Origin: an uncultured Frankiales bacterium | GTDB taxonomy: Bacteria; Actinomycetota; Actinomycetes; Mycobacteriales; SCTD01 | Direction of reading: 5' to 3' | Length of the DNA stretch: 61,840 nt | Assembly (NCBI GenBank): GCA_946479905.1 | Contig: CAMLIA010000003.1 | Coordinates: 1-61,840, forward strand | Part shown: positions 50,723-58,624 of the stretch, in pieces | Layout of the letters: each line of letters opens with the position of its first letter | Position numbering within the stretch: the stretch's first letter is position 1 | Made by a program: the position numbers and the translations under genes | The notes under the pieces: model-generated | Database searches by the model: none | Told to the model about the DNA's origin: nothing | Seen by the model: only the letters and a program-made list of their open reading frames with translations

Positions 50723-51538
50723 ATGCGCTTCGACAACCGCTACGAGAACAAGGTCTGCTTCGTCACCGGAGCCGCCCGCGGGCAGGGCCGTGCCGAGGCG
50801 GTCCGCTTCGCCCAGGAGGGCGCCGACGTCGCGGTGCTCGACATCTGCCGGACGTTCCCGACGACCGGCTACGACGGTCCGACGCCGGACGACCTGGCCG
50901 AGACCGTCGCCCTCGTGGAGAAGGAGGGTCGCCGCTGCCTGTCCTTCGTCGCCGACACCCGCGACCGGACGGCGATGCGGGACGCGGTGGACACCATCAC
51001 CGGCGAGCTGGGCGGTCTCGACGTCGTCGTCGCGAACGCGGGCATCTGCACCGGCTCGGCCTTCGTGGACGTGTCACCCGAGCAGTTCGAGGCGACCATG
51101 TCGGTCAACGTCACGGGGACGTGGAACACCCTGCAGGCGACCGTCCCGGTGCTCGTCGACCAGGGCCGCGGCGGGGCGATCTGCGTGACCTCCAGCGTCG
51201 CCGGGCTGCGCGGCCTGCCGTTCCTGTCCGACTACTCGACGTCCAAGCACGCCATCACGGGCCTGGCGCGCTCGGTCGCCAACGAGGTGGCGCAGCACCG
51301 CATCCGGGTCAACACGATCCACCCCGCCTCGGTCCCGACCGGCATGACGACCCCCGAGCTCTTCCCCCTCGTCAGCGGCGCCGCGCACACGCTGGGCCCG
51401 ATCTTCATGAACGCGCTGCCGATCACCTCGACGCCGGCCGAGCACATCGCGGCGGCCGTCGCCTGGCTGTGCTCCGACGAGGCGGCGGAGTTCACCGGGA
51501 TCGCGCTGCCCCTCGACATGGGCACCCTGCTGCGTTAG
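50723..51538 (+). CDS. mycofactocin-coupled SDR family oxidoreductase
   Basis: A 271-residue SDR of the subgroup with a characteristic insertion after the second strand (VLDICRTFPTTGYDG, then TPDDLAETVALVEKEGRRCL) and GAARGQGRAEAVRFAQEG. This subgroup binds NAD so tightly that it is thought to be re-oxidised by mycofactocin. Catalytic residues are in ICVTSSVAG and YSTSKHAITG. Substrates are often terpenoid or other secondary alcohols (carveol-type). It follows the MFS gene by 9 bp. The mycofactocin synthesis genes are not in the window but their presence in the genome is implied. Confidence 0.87.
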   Translation: MRFDNRYENKVCFVTGAARGQGRAEAVRFAQEGADVAVLDICRTFPTTGYDGPTPDDLAETVALVEKEGRRCLSFVADTRDRTAMRDAVDTITGELGGLDVVVANAGICTGSAFVDVSPEQFEATMSVNVTGTWNTLQATVPVLVDQGRGGAICVTSSVAGLRGLPFLSDYSTSKHAITGLARSVANEVAQHRIRVNTIHPASVPTGMTTPELFPLVSGAAHTLGPIFMNALPITSTPAEHIAAAVAWLCSDEAAEFTGIALPLDMGTLLR

Positions 51539-51550
51539 GGCCGGAGCTGA

Positions 51551-52114
51551 TCAGGGGCGGCGCCCCACCATCGCGAGCAGCCGGGTCTGCGGGTCGCCGC
51601 CGTCGGGCACGGGCACGTCGGTCTTGAAGGCGCCGCTGCCGCGCAGCGCGTCGTACTGCGGCTCCAGCACGGCGAGGGCACCTGACACCAGCTCCGGGTC
51701 GAGCTCGCTGCTCTGCCCCGTGGCCTTCGCGAGGTCCCAGCCGTGCAGGAGCACGTCGAGGTACCGGTGCCCTGCGTAGACCTCCCCCGGCACCGGGCCG
51801 TAGGACACGGCGCACGGGGCCTGGAGCGCGCCCGGCACCTCGAACGCGACAGCCGCGGCCTCCGCCGAGGCGTCGTAGGCAGCGAGCCAGTCGGAGCCCA
51901 CGAGGTCGCCGTCGAGGCGGTCACCGACCTCCTCGATGGTCTTGCCGGCCGTCAGCTCGGCCGCCCACCAGTTGCCGGCGACGACGTGGTTCAGCAGGGC
52001 GCGCACGTCCCAGTCGTCGTCGGGTGTCGGGAGGTCGAGCTGGTCGTCCCGGGTCGCGGCGACCAGCCGGCGGGTCGCGTCCAGGGCCTGGCGGTGCAGC
52101 GCGCAGATGTCCAT
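51551..52114 (-). CDS. TIGR03086-type DinB/maleylpyruvate-isomerase-like metal-binding protein
   Basis: A 187-residue four-helix protein. The metal-binding histidines are suggested by RALLNHVVAGNWWAAEL and YLDVLLHGWDLAKATGQ, typical of the actinobacterial TIGR03086 family, a relative of mycothiol-dependent maleylpyruvate isomerase. Many members may be mycothiol-dependent transferases; the reaction here is unknown. TACGTT lies 7 bases before the ATG at 52114 with no ribosome site. Confidence 0.82.
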   Translation of the reverse strand: MDICALHRQALDATRRLVAATRDDQLDLPTPDDDWDVRALLNHVVAGNWWAAELTAGKTIEEVGDRLDGDLVGSDWLAAYDASAEAAAVAFEVPGALQAPCAVSYGPVPGEVYAGHRYLDVLLHGWDLAKATGQSSELDPELVSGALAVLEPQYDALRGSGAFKTDVPVPDGGDPQTRLLAMVGRRP

Positions 52115-52154
52115 GCCTGGGAACGTACGCCGAGAGCGCGGCTTCGCCTATGGC

Positions 52155-52667
52155 TCAGCGGATCCGGCCCGACCGCAGCGTCTCGAGCTGGTCGGCCCGG
52201 CGTTGCGCGTCGAGCGCGGCCAGGTGGTCCGGGTCGCCCTTGCTCCCCCACTCGCGGCAGGCAGACGACCACGCGGCGTAGGCGGTGCGAGCTGTGGCCT
52301 GGTCCCAGTAGTCCTCCTCGCGCCTGAACAGCCCGTCGCCGCCGTAGGTCAGGACCGTCAGCCCGGCGAAGTCGATCGGGGGCTGCGCCGGGTCCGGGTG
52401 GAAGTACCGGTTCCACATGTCGAAGACCACGCGGTCGCCGGCGACGATGTACCAGTTGAGCACGGCGTGCACGTCGTAGGAGACCGCCATCAGCTCGGTG
52501 ATCCAGGTCCGCACCGCCTCGCGGCCCTGCATGGTGCCGAGCTGCCGCTCGACGTACTCGACGTCCTCGGTGAGGTGGTCGGCCCAGGCCGACCAGTCCT
52601 CGTTCGTCGCGCCGGCGATCCAGAAGGCGTGGAAGGCCTCGACCACCTCGGTGTCGGGGTAGCTCAC
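52155..52667 (-). CDS. SnoaL/NTF2-like protein
   Basis: A 170-residue NTF2-fold protein (AFHAFWIAGATNEDWSAWAD, then YVERQLGTMQGREAVRTWIT and VVFDMWNRYFHPDP) with a helical C-terminal extension. Family members are polyketide cyclases, isomerases or ligand-binding partners. The GTG at 52667 overlaps the stop of the aldo/keto reductase gene (GTGA), so the two are co-translated and may act on the same metabolite. No substrate can be named. Confidence 0.8.
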   Translation of the reverse strand: MSYPDTEVVEAFHAFWIAGATNEDWSAWADHLTEDVEYVERQLGTMQGREAVRTWITELMAVSYDVHAVLNWYIVAGDRVVFDMWNRYFHPDPAQPPIDFAGLTVLTYGGDGLFRREEDYWDQATARTAYAAWSSACREWGSKGDPDHLAALDAQRRADQLETLRSGRIR

Positions 52668-53596
52668 GCGATCTCCCGCAGGGCCGCGGCGTCCTCGGCC
52701 GTCGGCACCCAGGACCCGGCGGCGACGTTGGCCCGGACCTGCTCGGCACTCGTGGCGCCGGCGATGACGGAGGCGACCGTCGGCCGGGCTGCGAGCCCGC
52801 CCATGGCGACGTCGAGCAGCGACCGCCCGCGCTCCTCGGCGAAGGCGGTGAGCCGTTCGACCTTGTCGAAGTCCCGGTCGGACACGGTCATCCCCCACAG
52901 CTTCAGGCGACTGCCCTCGGGCAGCTCGGCGCCGCGCTGGTACTTGCCGGTGAGCAGGCCGGAGGCGAGCGGGAAGTAGGGCAGCAGGCCGATGCCGTAC
53001 TCCTGCAGGGCCGGCACCAGCTCGGTCTCGGCGCGGGTCTTCAGCAGGCTGTACTCGTTCTGCGCGCTGATGAACCGCTCGAAGCCGCGGGTCCGCGCGA
53101 CCCACTCGGCGTGGGCGGTCTGGAAGCCGCTGAAGTTGGAGTGGCCGACGTAGCGCACCTTGCCCTCGTGCACGAGGTCGTCGAGGGCCGAGAGGGTCTC
53201 CTCGATCGGCGTCTCCGGGTCGGGGCGGTGCAGCTGGTAGAGGTCGATCCAGTCGGTCTGCAGCCGGGTCAGCGACGCCTCGACAGCCCGCCGGACGTAC
53301 CGCCGCGATCCGCGTGCGCCCCAGTCCTTGCCGTTGTCGAGGCCTCCGCGCGTCACATCGCTGCCGAACTTGGTGGCGAGCACGACGTCGTCGCGGCGGC
53401 CCTTCAGCAGGGACCCGAGCCGCGCTTCCGAGGCACCGTAGGAGTCGGCGGTGTCGAGCAGCGTGATGCCCTCGTCAAGGGCCGCGTCGAGCACCTCGCG
53501 GCACCCTTCGTCGTCCAGCTTGAACCCGAAGTTGTTGGTCCCGAGACCCACGACGCTGACGACGAGCCCGGACGTGCCGAGGCGGCGGTACTCCAT
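52664..53596 (-). CDS. aldo/keto reductase
   Basis: A 310-residue TIM-barrel NADPH-dependent reductase. The catalytic tetrad is D in TLLDTADSYG, the Y of that segment, K in VLATKFGSDV and H in YQLHRPDPETPI. The cofactor end is ASVIAGATSAEQVRANV. Close to the YajO/Gfo-type general aldo/keto reductases. TACGTT sits 6 bases before the ATG at 53596, again without a ribosome site. It is coupled to the SnoaL-like gene downstream. Confidence 0.9.
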   Translation of the reverse strand: MEYRRLGTSGLVVSVVGLGTNNFGFKLDDEGCREVLDAALDEGITLLDTADSYGASEARLGSLLKGRRDDVVLATKFGSDVTRGGLDNGKDWGARGSRRYVRRAVEASLTRLQTDWIDLYQLHRPDPETPIEETLSALDDLVHEGKVRYVGHSNFSGFQTAHAEWVARTRGFERFISAQNEYSLLKTRAETELVPALQEYGIGLLPYFPLASGLLTGKYQRGAELPEGSRLKLWGMTVSDRDFDKVERLTAFAEERGRSLLDVAMGGLAARPTVASVIAGATSAEQVRANVAAGSWVPTAEDAAALREIA

Positions 53597-53635
53597 TGCT
53601 GGAACGTACCGCCGCCTCGTGGGGCCGGTGTCGGG

Positions 53636-53914
53636 CTACACGTGCGAGCCGTGGCCGTGCCGGGTGGCGCGGACGACGAGCAGGACGGCGATGGCGCCTA
53701 GCACGGACCCGATGATCCCGCTGGGCTGCAGCGCGCCCTCGTTCAGGTCCTTGCCGAACAGCAGGTAGCCCAGGAAGCCGCCGACGAAGCTGCCGACGAC
53801 GCCGAGCACGATGGTCATGCCGATGCTCATCGAGTCGTCGCCAGGGACGAGGGCGCGGGCCAGGAAGCCGGCCACGAGGCCGACGATGAGCATGGTGAGA
53901 AGGAAGCCGAGCAC
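53636..53914 (-). CDS. GlsB/YeaQ/YmgE family stress membrane protein
   Basis: A 92-residue protein with three glycine-rich membrane helices (FLLTMLIVGLVAGFLARALV, IGMTIVLGVVGSFVGGFLGY, GIIGSVLGAIAVLLVV), as in the transglycosylase-associated protein family. Induced by stress in several bacteria; the function is unclear. Here, unlike many neighbours, a strong GGAGG lies 5 bases before the GTG at 53914. It diverges from the sortase-type Asp-box gene. Confidence 0.85.
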   Translation of the reverse strand: MLGFLLTMLIVGLVAGFLARALVPGDDSMSIGMTIVLGVVGSFVGGFLGYLLFGKDLNEGALQPSGIIGSVLGAIAVLLVVRATRHGHGSHV

Positions 53915-53983
53915 TGGAACCTCCAAGGTCGGGGGGATGTGACCTGCTACTACCCAGGCGATCCCGGGTCTACCTTCCGGGTT

Positions 53984-55678
53984 GTGCGACGTCGCCCGTT
54001 CGGAGCAGCGCTGGTCCTCCTCGTGCTGGCGGCGGTGCCCGGAGGGACCGCGACACCCGCCCTGCCGGTGGGGTGCACGGGCACGCACGCCGTCATCCAC
54101 CAGGCCGGCCGGGGAACGGCCACCGGCGTCCCGGTGCTGGCCTGTGCGACGTCCACCGGGTACGCGACCGCCGAGAGCCACCTCAACGTCTTCCCCGACG
54201 GCACGGTCGTCATGACACCGGCGGTGCTCCCCTCCGGTCTGGGCGGCACGGGCGAGGTGCCGGTGGAGCCGGGCGGCGCCCCCCAGTCCAACGCGAGCCC
54301 CGGTGCGCTGACGATGAGCCGCGACGACGGCGCGCACTGGTCGCTCGTGAAGCCGTCCGGCACGACGTGGAACCCCACGGACCACGGTGACTACGTCGAC
54401 CCGGTCACCGGTCGGCTGTTCTTCGAGGACTACGGACCGATCCCGACGTTCGCCGCGTTCGGTGCCGACCAGGAGGGCCCCGCCCACCTCAACGTGAGCG
54501 CGGACCGCGGTGCGACCTGGACGCACTCCGTGCTGCGCGACGTGCAGCTGCCGGAGAACCCGCAGTTCACCGCGGCCCCGCCGCCGGCCGGCGGCGACAG
54601 GCCGGTCGGCTACCCGCGGGTGACCTACTTCTGCGCCAACAACTCGATCGGGTTCACGTCGCCGCTCATCGCCCAGCGCAACTGCTACCGCTCCCTCGAC
54701 GGCCGCACCTTCTCGCTGCGGTCGGTGATCCTGCGCAGCAGCGTGCCCGTCCACCCCGAGTGCAACGGTCAGGGCGAGAACCTCTCGGCGATGGACGGCC
54801 ACTACCCGCAGCCGGCGCCGGACGGATCGCTGTACCTCATGGTCTCCTGCGGCCCGCTGACGTTCCTCGCCCGCAGCACCGACGAGGCGCTGACCTTCGT
54901 CACGCTCAAGCGCGGCGAGGGGCCCCGGACCGTCCCGCTCCCCGCCGCGGCCGTCCCCGACTTCAACAGCTCCGCGCTGCAGGTGCTCGGCGACGGCACC
55001 CTCGCCGTGACCGACATCGAGTCCGGCCGGCTGCGGCTGCGGGTCAGCGCCGACGAGGGCAAGCACTGGAGCCCGGCCGTCGACGTGACGGCTCCCGGCA
55101 ACGCGAAGGCCGCGACGTGGACCGTGACGTCGCGCGGCTCCGCTCTCGCGCTGGCCTACCTGGGCCAGGCGGCCGGCAAGGAGTCGTGGTCCGCCTGGGT
55201 CGGGGTGGTGCGTCACCCGCAGTCGCTGCTCACCACGGGCGGGACGACGGTGGTCAGCGGCAAGGTCCGCGACGTCGTGCTGTACGGCAGCAACCAGCTC
55301 GGCCCCGCAGTCCGCGGCGCCGGGACGATCGGCGGGCCGCTCGGCACGCACGTGCCGTTCCCGCCGCCCTTCGACGACCAGACCTTCGGCAACGACTTCC
55401 TCGGCGTGGCCCTCGGACCGGACGGCACCGCCTGGGGCTCGTTCACCCTCGACTGCGGCCCGACGCCGGACTCGCCAGGTTGTACGGCGAACGGCGGCCA
55501 GACCCGTGGGCTCGTCGGTCGGCTGGTGACCGTGAGCGCGGCATCGGAGCAGCCGCCTGCCGTCGTACCTCCCGCGAAGCACGGATCGGGACTGGCGGCG
55601 ACCGGCCTGCCCGTCGGGCTGGCCGCCGTCGGGCTGGTGCTGCTGGTCGCCGCCGGTCTGCGACGGCGGGTCAGCTGA
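53984..55678 (+). CDS. wall-anchored Asp-box (BNR) protein with LAATG sortase signal
   Basis: A 564-residue surface protein. The signal peptide is FGAALVLLVLAAVPGGTATPA. Asp-boxes SRDDGAHW near 112, SADRGATW near 172 and SADEGKHW near 354 mark a propeller. The C-terminus has LAATG (537-541), a hydrophobic helix and RRR, the plan of class E sortase substrates, so the protein is probably attached to peptidoglycan. No sialidase catalytic set is evident. GTG 53984 has TACCTT exactly 7 bases ahead. It overlaps the convergent SDR by 8 bp. Confidence 0.82.
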   Translation: MRRRPFGAALVLLVLAAVPGGTATPALPVGCTGTHAVIHQAGRGTATGVPVLACATSTGYATAESHLNVFPDGTVVMTPAVLPSGLGGTGEVPVEPGGAPQSNASPGALTMSRDDGAHWSLVKPSGTTWNPTDHGDYVDPVTGRLFFEDYGPIPTFAAFGADQEGPAHLNVSADRGATWTHSVLRDVQLPENPQFTAAPPPAGGDRPVGYPRVTYFCANNSIGFTSPLIAQRNCYRSLDGRTFSLRSVILRSSVPVHPECNGQGENLSAMDGHYPQPAPDGSLYLMVSCGPLTFLARSTDEALTFVTLKRGEGPRTVPLPAAAVPDFNSSALQVLGDGTLAVTDIESGRLRLRVSADEGKHWSPAVDVTAPGNAKAATWTVTSRGSALALAYLGQAAGKESWSAWVGVVRHPQSLLTTGGTTVVSGKVRDVVLYGSNQLGPAVRGAGTIGGPLGTHVPFPPPFDDQTFGNDFLGVALGPDGTAWGSFTLDCGPTPDSPGCTANGGQTRGLVGRLVTVSAASEQPPAVVPPAKHGSGLAATGLPVGLAAVGLVLLVAAGLRRRVS

Positions 55679-56417
55679 CGAAGGTGCCGCCGCCGTCGAC
55701 GGCGATGGTGCAGCCGGTGATGTAGGAGGCGTCGGGGCCGGCCAGGAACACGACGGTCCTGCCGATGTCGGTCTCCGGGTCACCGGTGCGGGGGATCGCC
55801 AGCTGGGCGTAGATGCCCTCGAGCATCCCGGGGGTCGCGTCGAAGGTCGCCTGCGCCGACTCGCTCAGCGCGAACGGGCAGATCGCGTTCACGGTGATGC
55901 CCTGCCGGCCCCACTCGCGCGCCGCGTTCCGGGTGATCCCGGCGATCGCGGCCTTCGCGGCGAGGTACGCCGTGTAGCCCGGGATCCCGGACAGATCCGA
56001 GCCGCTGCGCAGGTTGATGACCCGGCCGCCCCCGACGAGGTGCGGGTGGCAGGCCCGCATGAAGTACAGCGTCGCCGCCGGTCCGGTCGTGAGGGCGAGG
56101 GCGATGTCGTCGTCGGTGAGCTGCTCGACTGGGACGCCCACCCGCGCCGCCATCGCGTTGTTGACGAGGATGTCGACGGTGCCGAAGGCCTGCGCGGTCT
56201 GGGCGACGAACGCGTCGACCTGGCCGGACTCGCGGATGTCGCAGCGGTCACTGGTCGCCCGGCCGCCCCGTGCCTCGATCTCGTCGACGACCGGTGTGGC
56301 GTCCCGGATGTCGGCGACGGCCACGGTGGCGCCCTCCTTCGCGAGCGCGAGGGCGATGCCGCGTCCGATGCCGCGGGCGCCGCCGGTGACGATCGCGGTC
56401 TTGCCGGCGAGGATCAC
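55671..56417 (-). CDS. SDR family oxidoreductase
   Basis: A 248-residue classical SDR. Markers are AIVTGGARGIGRGIALALA, the NNAMAARVG segment, the serine in INLRSGSDLSGIPG and Y-x3-K in YLAAKAAIAG, with ITGCTIAVDGGG at the C-terminus. Substrate unknown. The GTG at 56417 overlaps the stop of the next SDR (GTGA), so two SDRs are made together. Confidence 0.88.
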   Translation of the reverse strand: MILAGKTAIVTGGARGIGRGIALALAKEGATVAVADIRDATPVVDEIEARGGRATSDRCDIRESGQVDAFVAQTAQAFGTVDILVNNAMAARVGVPVEQLTDDDIALALTTGPAATLYFMRACHPHLVGGGRVINLRSGSDLSGIPGYTAYLAAKAAIAGITRNAAREWGRQGITVNAICPFALSESAQATFDATPGMLEGIYAQLAIPRTGDPETDIGRTVVFLAGPDASYITGCTIAVDGGGTFVS

Positions 56418-57241
56418 AGCTTCTCCACCAGCTTGGGCGACCAGATGACCTTGCCGAGCCAGGTGTCGGCTGCGGGATCGCCCGCCAGCCAGGCGATCAC
56501 GCGCCCCGCGGCGTCGACCGGCGCGAGCTCGAACCCCTTCTCCTCGATGGCCTCGGCGCCTCCTCGCGCCCGCATCGCCTCGGTGACGACGAAGCCCGGG
56601 TCGACGTTGAAGGCGCGGATCCCCTGGCTGAGGTACTCCGCGTTCACCGCGCCGGCGATGCGTCCGCACGCGGCCTTGCTCGCGGCGTAGGCGAGGCTCC
56701 AGCCGCCCTCGTCCGGCGGCGCGGGCGGATCGGTGGTCGCCGACCCGGAGGCCATGGTGACGATCGTGCCACCGCCCTGCGCGACCATCGCGGGCAGCAC
56801 CGCCTGGACCAGGGCGAGCTGGGCCAGGTAGTTGCCGCGCACCATCCGCTCGGCGACGTCGAGGTCCTGGGCGAGCAGCCGCTCGTGACCGCCACCCAGC
56901 TGCACGATGGCGTTGTTCACCAGCAGGTCCACCCGGCCCCAGGTCTCGAGCACGGTCGCTGCGGCGGCGCGCACACTGGCCAGGTCGAGCAGGTCCATGA
57001 CGATCGGGAGAGCCCGGCCGCCCGCCTCCTCGATGAGCCGGGCGGTGGTCTGCAGGCTGCCCTCGACCGGGACCACGCGCTCGCCGAACCGCGACGGCAC
57101 GCTGCCCGTGCCCTCCTCGAGGGTCCGCGCGGTCACGGCGACGTCCCACCCCTGCCGGGCCAGGACGAGGGCGGTCTGGCGGCCGATGCCGCGACTGGCA
57201 CCGGTGACGAGCGCGACGCGGTGGGGCTGGTGAGCGGGCAT
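56414..57241 (-). CDS. SDR family oxidoreductase
   Basis: A 275-residue SDR. Motifs are ALVTGASRGIGRQTALVLA, LLVNNAIVQLGG, TIVTMASGSATTDP and YAASKAACGRIAG (Y-x3-K). The ATG at 57241 is chosen because it immediately precedes the Rossmann fold; longer upstream frames run into the divergent gene. CACGCT lies 7 bases ahead. It faces the F420-type oxidoreductase across 19 bp, and the group (two SDRs, LLM enzyme, SnoaL) may degrade one compound. Confidence 0.87.
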   Translation of the reverse strand: MPAHQPHRVALVTGASRGIGRQTALVLARQGWDVAVTARTLEEGTGSVPSRFGERVVPVEGSLQTTARLIEEAGGRALPIVMDLLDLASVRAAAATVLETWGRVDLLVNNAIVQLGGGHERLLAQDLDVAERMVRGNYLAQLALVQAVLPAMVAQGGGTIVTMASGSATTDPPAPPDEGGWSLAYAASKAACGRIAGAVNAEYLSQGIRAFNVDPGFVVTEAMRARGGAEAIEEKGFELAPVDAAGRVIAWLAGDPAADTWLGKVIWSPKLVEKL

Positions 57242-57260
57242 GTGTGGGAGCGTGCCAGGC

Positions 57261-58121
57261 GTGAAGTTCGCCGTCATCGCCCCCAGCACCACCGGAGTGT
57301 CCGCGGACCCGGTCTGGATCACCGAGTACGCCCAGCAGGCCGAGGCGTGCGGCTTCGAGTCGCTGGTGGTCGTGGAGCACACGGTCGTGGTCCGGGGCTA
57401 CTCCTCGAGCTACCCCTACGACCCGTCAGGGCGGATGAGCATCGACGAGGACTGCGACCTCCCGGACCCGCTGCAGCTGCTGGGGTTCCTCGCCGGCCGG
57501 ACCACGACCCTGGGACTGGCGACCGGCGTCCTCGTCCTGCCCAACCACCACCCCGTCCCGCTGGCGAAGCGCGTGGCCACCCTCGACGCGCTGTCCGGCG
57601 GGAGGGTGCGGCTGTGCGTCGGCATGGGCTGGATGAAGGAGGAGATCGAGGCCTGCGGCGCCCCCTTCGAGGCTCGCGGCCGTCGCGGCGACGAGCAGAT
57701 CGAGGTGCTGCGCAAGCTCTGGACCGGCGAGCCGGTCGACCACGACGGAGAGTTCTTCTCCTTCACCCAGGCCGTCTGCCGTCCCGCGGCGCAGGTGCCG
57801 GTCCACATCGGCGGCCACACCGTCGCAGCGGCCCGCCGGGCCGGTCGGCTCGGCGACGGCCTGCAGCCGCTGGGGGTGGCGGGCGACGACCTGCGCCGAC
57901 TGGTGGACGTGATGCACTCGTCCGCGGTCGACGCCGGCCGCGACCCTGCCGCGCTCGAGCTGTCGCTCGGCCACCTCGTGGGGCGCATCGACGCCGGGAA
58001 GGCCGAGAGGATGGCCGCGCTCGGGGCGCACCGCATCGTGCTCGACCCCGCGCCGACCACCGACCTGTCCGCGGCGCTCGAGGAGCTGACCGCCTGCGCC
58101 TCCCGGCTGGGTCTCTCGTGA
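57261..58121 (+). CDS. LLM-class F420-dependent oxidoreductase
   Basis: A 286-residue luciferase-like monooxygenase-fold protein of the TIGR03619 type. Markers are FAVIAPSTTGVSADP, GFESLVVVEHTVVV, TTTLGLATGVLVLPNHHPV, LSGGRVRLCVGMGWMKEE and VPVHIGGHTVAAARRAGRLG. It probably uses F420H2 to reduce or oxidise a carbonyl or alkene. The GTG at 57261 starts the beta-strand; GAGCGT lies 7 bases ahead. Its stop overlaps the SnoaL-like start (GTGA). Confidence 0.87.
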   Translation: MKFAVIAPSTTGVSADPVWITEYAQQAEACGFESLVVVEHTVVVRGYSSSYPYDPSGRMSIDEDCDLPDPLQLLGFLAGRTTTLGLATGVLVLPNHHPVPLAKRVATLDALSGGRVRLCVGMGWMKEEIEACGAPFEARGRRGDEQIEVLRKLWTGEPVDHDGEFFSFTQAVCRPAAQVPVHIGGHTVAAARRAGRLGDGLQPLGVAGDDLRRLVDVMHSSAVDAGRDPAALELSLGHLVGRIDAGKAERMAALGAHRIVLDPAPTTDLSAALEELTACASRLGLS

Positions 58122-58519
58122 GCAGGGAGCTGTCGCGACTCGTGCACACCTACGCGGCTCGGCTCGACGACCGGCAGCCGATCGGCGCGCTGTTCGCCGA
58201 GGACGCCGTGCTCGTCGTCCCCGACCCGCCGGACGTCCTGGACCCTGTGATCACGCACAGCGGTCGCGAGGCGATCGTCGCCGCGACCAGCGGCCTGCCG
58301 CCGACCTTCCACGCCATCGTGGGCGAGGTGTACGGGGAGAGCACCGGACGCGTCGCGTGCGTGGCCCACCACGTCATCGACGAGCTCACCGACCTCGTCT
58401 GGCACCTGCGGTACGCCGACACCTACCGGCAGGTCGACGGGACGTGGCTGTTCGCGCGCCGTGAGCTGTCGATCGACCTCATCGAGACGAGGCCGCTGAA
58501 GCGGGCACGCATCCGCTGA
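58118..58519 (+). CDS. SnoaL-like nuclear transport factor 2 fold protein
   Basis: A 133-residue NTF2-fold protein: LVHTYAARLDDRQPIGALF, FHAIVGEVYGES and the C-terminal YRQVDGTWLFARRELSID. Such proteins are isomerases, hydratases or cyclases, often next to SDR and F420 enzymes. It is coupled to the LLM gene by GTGA. Its stop is 1 base from the 3' end of the opposite-strand tRNA-Ser. Confidence 0.8.
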   Translation: MSRELSRLVHTYAARLDDRQPIGALFAEDAVLVVPDPPDVLDPVITHSGREAIVAATSGLPPTFHAIVGEVYGESTGRVACVAHHVIDELTDLVWHLRYADTYRQVDGTWLFARRELSIDLIETRPLKRARIR

Positions 58520-58520
58520 G

Positions 58521-58609
58521 CGGAGGGTGTGGGATTTGAACCCACGAGACGGGATCAACCGTCTGGCCGCTTTCAAGGCGGCTGCACTCGTCCACTATGC
58601 GAACCCTCC
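58521..58609 (-). tRNA. tRNA-Ser (TGA)
   Basis: An 89-base class II tRNA on the minus strand. The acceptor GGAGGGT pairs with ACCCTCC, with discriminator G. The anticodon arm is GCCGC-CTTGAAA-GCGGC giving TGA. The variable arm AGACGGTTGATCCCGTCT and T arm GTGGGTTCAAATCCCAC are present. CCA is not encoded. It reads UCN serine codons. Confidence 0.96.
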
Positions 58610-58624
58610 CGGGTGCCGCCCAGC

